From Clostridium saccharobutylicum DSM 13864 (GTDB taxonomy: Bacteria > Bacillota > Clostridia > Clostridiales > Clostridiaceae): a DNA stretch of 64,000 bases. Shown here piece after piece: positions 35,328-44,227 of the stretch. The notes beneath the pieces are model-generated. The model had not been told where the DNA came from, searched no databases, and saw only the letters and a list, made by a program, of their open reading frames with translations. Position 1 is the stretch's first letter. Each line of letters begins with the position of its first letter. The stretch covers positions 1,948,501 to 2,012,500 of the forward strand of contig NC_022571.1 of NCBI RefSeq assembly GCF_000473995.1, given 5' to 3'. The position numbers and the translations under genes were made by a program.

Positions 35328-37748
35328 ATGACAAGCAATATAAAAATAGTTAAGGGTCCAACAAAAGCAAAATTATCAAATAAAAATGATATTAAAAATA
35401 TAAAGAAAGAATTTATTTTAGAAGGACTTGGATGCGCAAATTGTGCCAATAAAATGGAACAGCAAATTAATGAATTGGAAGGAATTCATTCTGCTAACGT
35501 AAATTTTATTACTAAAACTTTAATATTAGAAATAAAAGAAACTAATAAGGTAGAAGAATTAATAAAATCTGTAACTAATATAGTCACTAATATTGAATCT
35601 CATGTTAAAGTTAAAGAAAAAGAATTAAAAAAAGTTTTAAAGAAAGAGATTTTACTTGAGGGATTATGTTGTGCCAATTGTGCAGCAAAAATTGAAAGAG
35701 AATGTAATAAAATAGAGGATGTAAAATGTGCAGTAGTAGATTTTATAAAAGCAAAGCTTATTATTGAGATAAATAATCCATCAAAACAAAATGATATTAT
35801 TGAAAATGTTAAAAAAATAGTAAAAAAAATTGAACCAGATGTTAATGTTATAGTAATCGAAAATTCAAATAATCAAGTTCAAAATAAAGAAGAAAATGAA
35901 AATAATAAGAGTGAAATAATTAGACTTTGCATTGGTGCAATAATTTTTGGAATAGCAACTGTTATGAAGTTTTCTAACTTAATAGAATTAATAATGTATT
36001 TGGTAAGTTATTTACTTGTAGGAGGAGAAGTTATTCTAAGAGCCTTAAAAAATATAAGCAGAGGTCAAGTGTTTGATGAAAATTTTCTTATGGGTATAGC
36101 TACTATTGGAGCATTTGCAATAGGTGAATATCCTGAAGGTGTAGCAGTTATGCTTTTCTATCAAATAGGAGAGATATTCCAAGATATGGCTGTTGATCGT
36201 TCAAGAAAATCTATTTCGGCTCTTATGGATATTAGACCTGATTTTGCAAGCTTGAAGATAAATGGTGATATTAAAAAGGTATCACCAGAAGAAGTAGGAA
36301 TAGGTGATGTAATAATAGTAAAACCAGGAGAGAAAGTTCCACTAGATGGAAAAGTAATTGAAGGAAATTCAATGGTTGATACTGCTGCTTTAACTGGAGA
36401 ATCAGTTCCTAGAGAAGTAGGAGTTGGAGATAGCATTTTAGGTGGAGTTATTAACAAGAATGGACTTTTAACAATAAAAGTAGAAAAAGAATTTGGAGAT
36501 TCTACTATTGCAAAGATATTGGATTTAGTTCAAAATGCAAGTAGTAAAAAGTCGCCAACAGAAAATTTTATAACTAAATTTGCTAGATATTATACACCAG
36601 CCGTTGTTTTTGCAGCGTTAGCATTAGCTATAATTCCACCTCTTGTTATAGATGGGGCAACATTCTCTTCATGGATTTATAGAGCCTTAGCGTTTTTAGT
36701 TGTATCTTGTCCATGTGCTTTAGTTGTATCTATACCTCTTGGATTTTTTGGAGGAATAGGCGGGGCATCAAAGAATGGAATATTAGTTAAGGGTGGAAAT
36801 TATCTTGAAGCATTAAATGATGTTGAAATGGTTGTATTTGATAAAACTGGGACACTTACAAAAGGGGTATTTAAGGTAACAGAAATAAAACCAGAAAACA
36901 ATATTTCAAAAGATGAACTCATAGCTTGTGCTGCTTATGCAGAAAATTATTCTAATCATCCAATAGCAACATCTATATTAAAAGCCTATGGTGAAGAAAT
37001 AATTAAAGATAAAATAAAAGGCTATGAAGAAATATCAGGTTATGGTGTTAAAGTTCTTCTTGAAGGAAAAGAGGTTCTTGCTGGTAACTATAAATTGATG
37101 GATAAAGAAAATATATCTTATAATGCAGTAGAAACTATAGGGACCGTAGTCCATGTTTCTATAAATAAAAGATATGCAGGATATATTATTATATCTGATG
37201 AAGTAAAAAGTGATTCAAAAAGTGCAATTAGAGCTTTAAAAGAAATTGGTGTTAAAAGGACAGTTATGCTTACAGGTGATAATAAAGCAGTGGGAAGCAA
37301 AATCTCAAAAGAATTAGGTGTAGATGAAGTCTATGCTGAATTATTACCAGATCAAAAAGTTGATAAGTTAGAGGCATTATATAATGAAAAGTCTCCTAAG
37401 GGGAAGATTATATTTGTAGGTGATGGAATAAACGATGCTCCAGTTTTAGCAAGAGCTGATATAGGGATAGCAATGGGCGGTGTTGGCTCAGATGCTGCAA
37501 TTGAAGCAGCAGATGTAGTTATAATGACAGATGAACCTTCAAAAATAGCATCAGCTATAAAAATTGCAAAAAAGACAAGAACTATAGTAATGCAAAATAT
37601 AATTTTTGCTTTGACAATTAAACTTATTATATTAGTTCTTGTAGCTTTTGGTCTTGGAACTATGTGGGAAGCTGTTTTTGGCGATGTTGGAGTAGCATTA
37701 CTTGCTGTTTTAAATGCAATGAGAGCTATGAAAGTAGAAAATTTGTAG
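35328..37748 (+). CDS. cadA: Heavy-metal P1B-type ATPase (Cd/Zn/Pb exporter)
   Basis: An 806-residue metal efflux pump. Two N-terminal metal-binding HMA domains have GLGCANC (about residue 32) and GLCCANC (about 111). The membrane metal site is CPC (about 460), phosphorylation occurs on Asp in DKTGTLTKG (about 504), the actuator loop is TGES, and the hinge is GDGINDAPVLARADIG. CPC with this context favours Zn/Cd/Pb. It is in an operon with the ArsR repressor. Its stop codon TAG falls within the left terminal repeat of family A copy A6. Confidence 0.94.
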   Translation: MTSNIKIVKGPTKAKLSNKNDIKNIKKEFILEGLGCANCANKMEQQINELEGIHSANVNFITKTLILEIKETNKVEELIKSVTNIVTNIESHVKVKEKELKKVLKKEILLEGLCCANCAAKIERECNKIEDVKCAVVDFIKAKLIIEINNPSKQNDIIENVKKIVKKIEPDVNVIVIENSNNQVQNKEENENNKSEIIRLCIGAIIFGIATVMKFSNLIELIMYLVSYLLVGGEVILRALKNISRGQVFDENFLMGIATIGAFAIGEYPEGVAVMLFYQIGEIFQDMAVDRSRKSISALMDIRPDFASLKINGDIKKVSPEEVGIGDVIIVKPGEKVPLDGKVIEGNSMVDTAALTGESVPREVGVGDSILGGVINKNGLLTIKVEKEFGDSTIAKILDLVQNASSKKSPTENFITKFARYYTPAVVFAALALAIIPPLVIDGATFSSWIYRALAFLVVSCPCALVVSIPLGFFGGIGGASKNGILVKGGNYLEALNDVEMVVFDKTGTLTKGVFKVTEIKPENNISKDELIACAAYAENYSNHPIATSILKAYGEEIIKDKIKGYEEISGYGVKVLLEGKEVLAGNYKLMDKENISYNAVETIGTVVHVSINKRYAGYIIISDEVKSDSKSAIRALKEIGVKRTVMLTGDNKAVGSKISKELGVDEVYAELLPDQKVDKLEALYNEKSPKGKIIFVGDGINDAPVLARADIGIAMGGVGSDAAIEAADVVIMTDEPSKIASAIKIAKKTRTIVMQNIIFALTIKLIILVLVAFGLGTMWEAVFGDVGVALLAVLNAMRAMKVENL

Positions 37749-38034
37749 ATATCTAAATCAAGACTTAGACTTATGCAATAGCTAACCGAAATAGAGGTCA
37801 TGCATTTGTTTCGGTTACTGAAAATTTTGATAGATGCTTCTAAGACTGCAAGTTGTACCCACAATGCTTGCTTCACAGACACGCTGTGAACAAGCACATG
37901 TGGAACAACTTACAGTCTAAGAAGCATAGCTATCAAAATTTTTTAAGGTAACACTACACAAATGCATGACCTCTATTTCTACTTTTGGATATATATTCAA
38001 AGCATAAGTGTTATTTACAAATTGGATATCTATA
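37746..38034. repeat. Family A long inverted repeat with full ends, copy A6
   Basis: Left end TAGATATCTAAAT and right end ATTGGATATCTATA enclose nested arms: GAAATAGAGGTCATGCATTTG with its complement, TGAAAATTTTGATA, and GATGCTTCTAAGACTGCAAG with its complement. The tip is GCTTGCTTCACAG...CTGTGAACAAGC. It is about 290 bp, one of the two longest copies, and lies between convergent genes. Confidence 0.9.
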
Positions 38035-38052
38035 TTATGTTGCAAAGACAAG

Positions 38053-38091
38053 TTAGGCACATGGACTTACTATTTTTTTGAATGTGCCTTA
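38053..38091. repeat. Family B deletion copy B8
   Basis: TTAGGCACATGGACTTACTATTTTTTTGAATGTGCCTT keeps the outer ends but has lost most of the left arm and core. It follows copy A6 directly. Confidence 0.6.
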
Positions 38092-38195
38092 TATCATATA
38101 TGAATAACAGAAGTTTAATTTTGCTAAAAAATTAGAATTATACCGCATACATATAGAAAAACTACAGATGCTAAAAGTCTAATTTAATTAAGAAT

Positions 38196-38771
38196 TTAAT
38201 GAAAGGGACTTTGTTCAAAAATATTGATTATATTGTCAGTATCATAAAGACCATAAACCCATTGACACCATTCTATACCAGATTTTGCATCAGATAAAAG
38301 TTTATTTAATATAATAAATCTACCAAAATAACTTGAATTAGTAGTATTAAGAATTCCATCAGCTTGTTTTTTAAGATCTTCCATTCTCTTTTGAAGACTA
38401 ATAAATTTATTGTGATACATTTCTTCTCTTTCTTTAATCGATTTTTTTGCTTGGTCTTTACCTAGTATATGTAAACAATATGTTTTAAGCATCATCTCAT
38501 CTTTATTAACTGGTTCAGGAGTAACTTTTTCAAGCCATTCCTTTACAGCTTGGATTCCAAGTTTTGTTGGTGTGTATACTTTTTTATCAGGTTTACCATT
38601 TTGTTTTACTAATGTAAATTCTACATATCCATCTTCTTCTAATTTGGCTAGCAAAGGATATATATGGCTATGTCTAGTATGCCAAAATAAATTCATTTTT
38701 AACATTAGATCATAACCAGACATGGATTCGTTTGATAGGAATCCTAAAAGACCATAAGATAATGTATTCAT
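38196..38771 (-). CDS. PadR family transcriptional regulator
   Basis: A 191-residue PadR regulator. The N-terminal winged helix (SYGLLGFLSNESMSGYDLMLKM, then HSHIYPLLAKLEEDGYVEF) is complete, and a C-terminal Vir_act_alpha_C-type helical domain (about 95-180) mediates dimers. It is divergent from an MFS drug-exporter gene and has two palindromes just before its start, so autorepression and control of the exporter are likely. The inducer is unknown. Confidence 0.92.
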   Translation of the reverse strand: MNTLSYGLLGFLSNESMSGYDLMLKMNLFWHTRHSHIYPLLAKLEEDGYVEFTLVKQNGKPDKKVYTPTKLGIQAVKEWLEKVTPEPVNKDEMMLKTYCLHILGKDQAKKSIKEREEMYHNKFISLQKRMEDLKKQADGILNTTNSSYFGRFIILNKLLSDAKSGIEWCQWVYGLYDTDNIINIFEQSPFH

Positions 38772-38784
38772 AATATCGCTCCTT

Positions 38785-38859
38785 ATATGTACAAATTGAC
38801 ATATTAATTTTATAGTAGTAACATATAGATATTATATGTCTATTTTGTCATATAATCAA
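38785..38859 (-). promoter_or_regulatory. padR promoter with two PadR-type operators
   Basis: On the minus strand, TTGATT (38859-38854) and TATAAT (38836-38831) are 17 bp apart. The inverted repeat ACATATA-5-TATATGT (38821-38839) overlaps the -10 box. A second site, ATGT-8-ACAT (38787-38802), matches the typical PadR consensus and lies at the 5' end of the transcript. Confidence 0.75.
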
Positions 38860-38867
38860 TTTTTTAA

Positions 38868-39029
38868 ATCACATGAAAATAAATAACATGTTCAAAGTTG
38901 CCATGGATATTTTTTATCAGGCAAAGAGGAAAATTGCCCTCGTAGTGTGTCTATTAGGTCAATTTGCGGATACAGGATTATAGAAAATAGGTTAGCAAAT
39001 GGACTTGTTATTTATTTTCATGTGCCTAA
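38868..39029. repeat. Family B long copy B9
   Basis: Ends ACATGAAAATAAATAAC and GTTATTTATTTTCATGTGCCTA are a near-perfect inverted repeat. The core contains GCCATGGATATTTTTTATCA followed by about 60 extra bp not seen in other copies, making it the longest at about 160 bp. It lies between padR and the MFS gene. Confidence 0.85.
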
Positions 39030-39059
39030 AATTATAAATAAGAATTGAGGATGAGATAA

Positions 39060-40523
39060 ATGAAAAATACACAAGAAGAAAATGAACCTTTTTGGTCAGT
39101 GATGTTTGCAATATTTTTAGGAGTTTTTTTGGGAACTTTTAATATGAGCGCTGTAAATATTGCGTTACCTATGTTTATGAAAAGTTTTAATACGAATTTG
39201 GATTCTGTAAAGTGGATATTAACAGGATTCATGCTGGCAACAGGAACAGCATGCCCATTAGCTGGTTATCTAGGAGAAAAATTCAGCTATAAAAAATTAT
39301 ATTTGTTTGCGCTTAGTGGGTTTACTATAGCATCAGCGTTATGTGCTTTTTCATTAAATATAGCTATGCTTGTAACATTTCGTGTTATTCAAGGTATATT
39401 TAGTGGATTAATAATACCATCAACTATGACTATTATATATCAAGTTATTTCAAGAAAAAGACATGCTTTTGCGATAAGTTTGTGGAGTATGGCGTCAATG
39501 CTTGCACCTGCACTTGGTCCAACATTAAGTGGATGGTTGCTTCAATATTATAGTTGGAAATCAATTTTTGTAGTAAATATACCTATAGGACTTATAGGAA
39601 TTGTTTTAGTAATTCGTTTTATACCTCAATATAATTTATCAAAAGTTAAATCATTTGATTTTATTGGTTTTGCAGCTGTTATTATCTTAAGTTTATCAAC
39701 ACTTGTAGCTTTTAGTGAAGGTTCTGTATGGGGATGGAGTTCTTTTAAAACAATTTCTCTTATTATAATTTCAATTGCTTCTTTAGGAATCTTTATAAAA
39801 AGAGAATTAAAAGTCAACTCACCAGCGCTTAATATAAGAGTATTTAAGTTTACGAAATATAGTATAAGTATAGTTGCAGTAAGTATAGTTACAATTGCGC
39901 TATATGCCGGAACATTATTAACACCATTGTTTCTTCAAAACTCACAGCAGTTATCAACTTTAGAGACAGGAATTATTTTACTTCCACCATCATTAGCAAT
40001 GGCACTTATGATGCCAATGGTAGGAACTTTATACAATCGTATTGATCCTAGAATTTTAATAATTACAGGAATTTGCTTTATAGCACTTGGATCATACAAA
40101 ATGTCAAATTTAACATTGATGACATCTCATTCTTACATAATTTTTTGGATGACTATAAGATATATTGGTATTTCATTTTCAACTATGCCAATAACAAATT
40201 CAGGAATGGTTATTATACCTAAAGAATTATCGGGACATGCTTCTTCTATTAACAACTGGCTCCGTCAAGTATCAAGTTCATTAGCTATAGGGATATTTAG
40301 TTCATTATTAGTAACGCGTACAGAATATCATGCTAACCTATTTGATAGTAGTAACATTTCATATAATTTGATTCAGCAAAAATCATATACAATGGGAATA
40401 AATGATATATATCTTTTATCTACAATTATTGTTTTAATTGGATTGCCACTTAGTTTTATGCTAAAGAAACATGTAGGTTTTAAGGAAACGCAGGCTAATG
40501 ATATTACATCAATGGCAAACTAG
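39060..40523 (+). CDS. MFS multidrug transporter, DHA2 (14-helix) family
   Basis: A 487-residue major facilitator with about 14 helices. The motif A region GYLGEKFSYKKLY follows helix 2, and motif C appears as APALGPTLSGWLLQYYSWKSIF in helix 5, which marks drug/proton antiporters of the EmrB/QacA type. It probably exports hydrophobic or cationic toxic compounds with proton import. It lies divergent from padR, whose product probably represses it. Confidence 0.93.
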   Translation: MKNTQEENEPFWSVMFAIFLGVFLGTFNMSAVNIALPMFMKSFNTNLDSVKWILTGFMLATGTACPLAGYLGEKFSYKKLYLFALSGFTIASALCAFSLNIAMLVTFRVIQGIFSGLIIPSTMTIIYQVISRKRHAFAISLWSMASMLAPALGPTLSGWLLQYYSWKSIFVVNIPIGLIGIVLVIRFIPQYNLSKVKSFDFIGFAAVIILSLSTLVAFSEGSVWGWSSFKTISLIIISIASLGIFIKRELKVNSPALNIRVFKFTKYSISIVAVSIVTIALYAGTLLTPLFLQNSQQLSTLETGIILLPPSLAMALMMPMVGTLYNRIDPRILIITGICFIALGSYKMSNLTLMTSHSYIIFWMTIRYIGISFSTMPITNSGMVIIPKELSGHASSINNWLRQVSSSLAIGIFSSLLVTRTEYHANLFDSSNISYNLIQQKSYTMGINDIYLLSTIIVLIGLPLSFMLKKHVGFKETQANDITSMAN

Positions 40524-40572
40524 TTATATGATTCTATTCTAGTATAGTTTGATTATAAATTCCAAATAGTGA

Positions 40573-40602
40573 AAAAAGAACTCTAGAAATAGGGCTCTTT
40601 TT
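40573..40602 (+). terminator. Terminator of MFS gene
   Basis: The stem AGAACTCTA / TAGGGCTCT, with one mismatch and a wobble, is followed by TTTTTATT. Confidence 0.6.
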
Positions 40603-40677
40603 ATTACTTAATTTACTACAAAGTTAAAAGTCTATTGAAAATATAAATAGAATTCCTACGTAAAAATAACGGAGAGA

Positions 40678-40704
40678 ATAAAGTTTAACATATATAAACT
40701 TTAT
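40678..40704. terminator. Terminator of the minus-strand hypothetical gene
   Basis: A perfect 10-bp palindrome ATAAAGTTTA / TAAACTTTAT has a 7-nt loop. It lies 14 bp past the stop codon of the gene ending at 40718. Confidence 0.6.
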
Positions 40705-40717
40705 TATAATTTATATT

Positions 40718-41272
40718 TTATTTTTTTAGTGTATTTTTTATTTCTTCAATTTCAGCTTTTAATTGACTAATACTAAATTCTAAAGATTTTATTTTATCAA
40801 CCTCATTTTGAGTATAATTTATATTTGAATCAGAATTTGAATCTTTTTCATTATTATTATTATTATTTGAGTTAGCATTTTGAGAAGTATTTGTGGATGC
40901 GGTGCTACAGAATGGATTATTTACATTATAATATATGGGGTTAAAATATCTTCCCGGTCCTCCTTGAAAGTATTGTTGCTGAGCATTATATGTTAAAATT
41001 GCTTGTCCAACTAGCTGAAGCCAATTGCCTATTGCATTTTGAACATTAAAAGGAATGCTTCCAGCGACTATATTTCCAAGTATTTCGCCTATTATAATGA
41101 ATAGTTCAGGATTTAAAGATTGAAATCCATTAGGTATATCATTGCATCCAATATTATAAGATTTATTTGTTTCATTATCATTACTTTTTTCATTTGTATC
41201 ATTATTATCACAAGTAGTATATCCACAAGCTTTAGCTAAATCCTCAAAGCTATTCCATCCGTTGAATTCCAA
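40718..41272 (-). CDS. Asn/Gln-rich protein of unknown function
   Basis: A 184-residue protein I cannot name. It begins with a conserved-looking FNGWNSFEDLAKACGYTTC segment, followed by an Asn/Asp/Thr-rich stretch, a hydrophobic central region (about 55-105: PELFIIIGEILGNIVAGSIPFNVQNAIGNWLQLVGQAI), a Gly/Tyr/Asn patch, poly-Asn, and a C-terminal coiled coil (about 150-184). No signal peptide is visible. The composition recalls spore-surface proteins of clostridia, but this is only a guess. It starts at TTG 41272 with GAGGGG upstream. Confidence 0.75.
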   Translation of the reverse strand: MEFNGWNSFEDLAKACGYTTCDNNDTNEKSNDNETNKSYNIGCNDIPNGFQSLNPELFIIIGEILGNIVAGSIPFNVQNAIGNWLQLVGQAILTYNAQQQYFQGGPGRYFNPIYYNVNNPFCSTASTNTSQNANSNNNNNNEKDSNSDSNINYTQNEVDKIKSLEFSISQLKAEIEEIKNTLKK

Positions 41273-41425
41273 AGTTTCCCCTCAATTATAAGTGCTCTCA
41301 TTTATTATATAATTTTCTTTTTGTAACTGTTACTTTTTTAGTAAACAACTAATAATAAATTAAAATAAAACCTAAAATTCCATTTATTATTCAATTATTT
41401 TAGTATTATTAGGAATAAGATTAAC

Positions 41426-42238
41426 TTATTCTTCAATAAATTTTACTAATTCATGATTAAATTTTTCACATTCATCATAAAAAGTTGCGTGACCACTATA
41501 TTTAAATGGTATAAGTTTTGAATTTATAATGCTTTGTTCTTGAATTTGACCTAATTCAAATGGTACAACTTTATCATGAATACCATGAATAATTAAAGTT
41601 GGAACTTTTATTGTTTGCAGATCTGAAAATAATACTTCATTTATCCAAGTATTCGCAATAGCTGCAGTTGCCCATCCAGCAGCTTGCAATCCTAATTGGA
41701 AAAACCAATCTGAAAAAGCTTTAGTTATATATCTATGAAAAAATATATTGCCGAATCCTTGAAGCATATTTGGACGATCTATATATGTGCCATTAATAAT
41801 TTCTAGAACTGTTTCTTTGTCTAGACCGTATGGGAAATTAGGACGCTTAATAAGACTTGGTGCTGCTGCGGCAAAGAGAGCTAACTTTGATACACCATGG
41901 CCATTATGACGAGCCATGTATCTGATTGCTATTGAACCTCCGGTTGAATGACCTGCTAAGACAATATTTGATAAATTAAGTGTGTCAATCACATACCTAA
42001 CATCGTCTGATAATGTATCATAATCATAGCCACTATAAGGTTTATCTGAATCTCCAAATCCTCTGATATCTATTCCAATACATCTATATCCCATCTTAGG
42101 AAGTTGATCAAATTGATATTCGAATAACTTGTGGCTTCCAGGCCAGCCGTGTAAAAATAAAATAACTTTTTCACATTCTTCATTAAGATCTTCTACATAA
42201 ATTTTTACATTTGGTTTTACTTTAATATAATATTCCAT
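41426..42238 (-). CDS. Alpha/beta hydrolase
   Basis: A 270-residue alpha/beta-fold hydrolase. Oxyanion motif HGWPGS (about residue 30), nucleophile elbow GHSTGG (Ser about 96), acid Asp in HGIHDKVVP (about 218) and catalytic His in YSGHATFYDE (about 249) form a complete triad. It resembles non-haem chloroperoxidase/epoxide-hydrolase/esterase relatives; the substrate is unknown. Start ATG has TTGGAGG upstream. It is downstream of the truncated lysR on the same strand, 144 bp apart. Confidence 0.92.
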   Translation of the reverse strand: MEYYIKVKPNVKIYVEDLNEECEKVILFLHGWPGSHKLFEYQFDQLPKMGYRCIGIDIRGFGDSDKPYSGYDYDTLSDDVRYVIDTLNLSNIVLAGHSTGGSIAIRYMARHNGHGVSKLALFAAAAPSLIKRPNFPYGLDKETVLEIINGTYIDRPNMLQGFGNIFFHRYITKAFSDWFFQLGLQAAGWATAAIANTWINEVLFSDLQTIKVPTLIIHGIHDKVVPFELGQIQEQSIINSKLIPFKYSGHATFYDECEKFNHELVKFIEE

Positions 42239-42382
42239 CTATAACCTCCAATAAAAATAACTATTATTAAATAGGTTATTCATTGAAGTTAAATCCGTGA
42301 ATAATTAAAGTTTATTCATATAAAAAATGAAATAAAGTGTTCCATATTCATTTTTTACATGAATTATATTTGAGATTAATCA

Positions 42383-42991
42383 TTAGATATCTTCAAATTC
42401 ATTATAATTAAAAATCTTTTCTCCAGTTAATTGTTTAAGAAGTATTGATTTTTGTGTTGCTAATGTATGTGTTGGGTGCACAACAACATTCAATGAATAT
42501 CTCTTAATTAAACATTTGTCCATAAATGAAGTTATTTCTTTTTCGTTCAAAGTATTAAATATTATATCTAATTCTGAGTTCAAGATTTTATCATATAATT
42601 CTTTTTCAGTGCCCCTAAAAAATGTGATTGAAATGTTAGGATATTGATCATATAATTTAAAAATTAAATTAGAAAAAGATGTCTTTTCATATCCTTGCAC
42701 AAATCCAATCCGCAATAAGCCAACAAAACCAACAGTGGTTAAACGAACTCTTTCAGTAGCTTCTTCAATTTTATGAAGAATAATTTTTGCTTGTGATAAA
42801 AATACATTACCTTCTGGTGTCAATTCTACACGGTGATTATTTCTATTAAACAATTTAGTATCTAAATTATGTTCTAATGTTTTAATTTGCTTTGTTACTG
42901 CAGTCTGAGATATATAAAACTTTTGAGCTGTTTTAGTAAAACTTAGTGTTTCAGCTAAGGATACGAAATACTCCAATTGCCTAGTATTCAT
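42383..42991 (-). CDS. LysR family regulator, C-terminally truncated
   Basis: A 202-residue LysR-type regulator. The helix-turn-helix (LSFTKTAQKFYISQTAVTKQIKTLE) and the first lobe of the effector domain (from LRIGFVQGYEKT) are intact, but the usual 290-300 residues are cut at about position 202, so the second half of the ligand-binding fold is missing. No continuation was found in any frame beyond the stop. It is divergent from a dehydrogenase operon and a strong palindrome (43024-43050) lies between them. It may be a constitutive DNA binder or a pseudogene. Confidence 0.85.
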   Translation of the reverse strand: MNTRQLEYFVSLAETLSFTKTAQKFYISQTAVTKQIKTLEHNLDTKLFNRNNHRVELTPEGNVFLSQAKIILHKIEEATERVRLTTVGFVGLLRIGFVQGYEKTSFSNLIFKLYDQYPNISITFFRGTEKELYDKILNSELDIIFNTLNEKEITSFMDKCLIKRYSLNVVVHPTHTLATQKSILLKQLTGEKIFNYNEFEDI

Positions 42992-43023
42992 GATTTTCCT
43001 CCATATGAGTCACTATCTTAATA

Positions 43024-43050
43024 GTTGTAATAACTTTAAGTTATTATAAC
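43024..43050. promoter_or_regulatory. LysR-type palindromic operator
   Basis: A 27-bp palindrome, GTTGTAATAACTT-T-AAGTTATTATAAC, with 12 of 13 matched pairs, lies in the divergent region between the lysR start and the dehydrogenase gene. Its position and symmetry fit a LysR recognition site. Confidence 0.7.
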
Positions 43051-43126
43051 TGAAAGAAATGATATTAGCAATTACTCATATTATTTGCTATACTTTTTAT
43101 TAATTTGAAATTTAGGGGGGGCTATT

Positions 43127-44107
43127 ATGAAAATTATTGCGTTTGAAGTTCGTGATGATGAAAAAGAGTATTTTAAAAAATATGAGTCACAATACCAATG
43201 TGAGATAACTTGTGTTCCATATGCTTTAACTCAAGATAATCTATCAATAGTAAATGGGTATGACGGAGTTTCTATTTTAGGAAGATGTTGTATAACAGCT
43301 GATGTGGAAGATCGTTTGAAAGAGTTAGGAGTTAAATGTTGCGTAACAAGAACAGTAGGGTACAATCATATTGATGTAAATCATGCTCATGAAATTGATT
43401 TAAAGATTGCAAATTCCAATTATCCACCTACAGGTGTAGCTGATTATACAGTAATGTTAATATTAATGTCTTTAAGACATTATAAGCAGGCAATGTGGCG
43501 TGGAAATGTGAATGATTATTCTCTAAATGGTTTGCAGGGGCGTGAACTTCATGAATTGACTGTGGGAGTAATTGGAACAGGAAAGATAGGTCAATGTGTT
43601 ATTAAAAATCTTTCTGGTTTTGGCTGCAAAATTCTTGCTTATGATATGTATCAAAATGATATTGTTAAAAAATATGCAGAATATACAGATTTAGATACAA
43701 TTATAAGTTCTTGCGATGTTATTTCACTTCATACACCTTTGTTGGAAAGTACATATCACCTTATTGATAAAGAGAAGATTACTAATATGAAGGATGGAGT
43801 AATATTAGTAAATTGTGCTCGTGGTGAACTTATGGATATTGATTCATTGATTGAGGGAATTGAATTAAAAAAAATAGGTGCATTAGCATTGGATGTTATT
43901 GAAGGAGAGGATGGTATTTACCATGAAGACAAGAGAAGTGATATCATTAGCAATCAAAAAATGGCATACCTTCGTCAGTTCCCAAATGTTATAATGACAC
44001 AGCATATGGCATTTTATACTGATATTGCAGTTGAAAGTATGGTAAAATGTTCAGTAGAAGCTGTTCATGATTTTATAAAAAAGGGCACTTGTGAGACAAG
44101 TATATAG
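43127..44107 (+). CDS. D-2-hydroxyacid dehydrogenase
   Basis: A 326-residue NAD-dependent D-isomer-specific 2-hydroxyacid dehydrogenase of the D-lactate dehydrogenase/VanH type. The Rossmann motif is GVIGTGKIG (about residue 147); catalytic Arg is in NCARGELMD, Glu in DVIEGEDG and the His in TQHMAFYT. It would reduce a 2-keto acid to a D-hydroxy acid. It is first in a probable operon with an aminotransferase and a KdgT-type permease, suggesting shared use of a 2-keto acid. Confidence 0.92.
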   Translation: MKIIAFEVRDDEKEYFKKYESQYQCEITCVPYALTQDNLSIVNGYDGVSILGRCCITADVEDRLKELGVKCCVTRTVGYNHIDVNHAHEIDLKIANSNYPPTGVADYTVMLILMSLRHYKQAMWRGNVNDYSLNGLQGRELHELTVGVIGTGKIGQCVIKNLSGFGCKILAYDMYQNDIVKKYAEYTDLDTIISSCDVISLHTPLLESTYHLIDKEKITNMKDGVILVNCARGELMDIDSLIEGIELKKIGALALDVIEGEDGIYHEDKRSDIISNQKMAYLRQFPNVIMTQHMAFYTDIAVESMVKCSVEAVHDFIKKGTCETSI

Positions 44108-44227
44108 TTTATAATAAAAATAATACTCGTAGATATAAAAACTATAATTATTTTCATGTACCTAAGAGATTATAGGATATTTATAAGTATTAATTTGTAC
44201 AGCAATAAGCAATAAGGAGTGATTAAA

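Noticed and set aside
37352..37897. 181-residue minus-strand ORF
   Set aside because: It lies opposite the metal ATPase and runs into the family A palindrome; no ribosome binding site and no family motif.
44146..44167. Family B end near the aminotransferase gene
   Set aside because: Only a weak half-site (ATTATTTTCATGTACCTAAG) is present and no convincing partner arm, so it is not listed as a copy.
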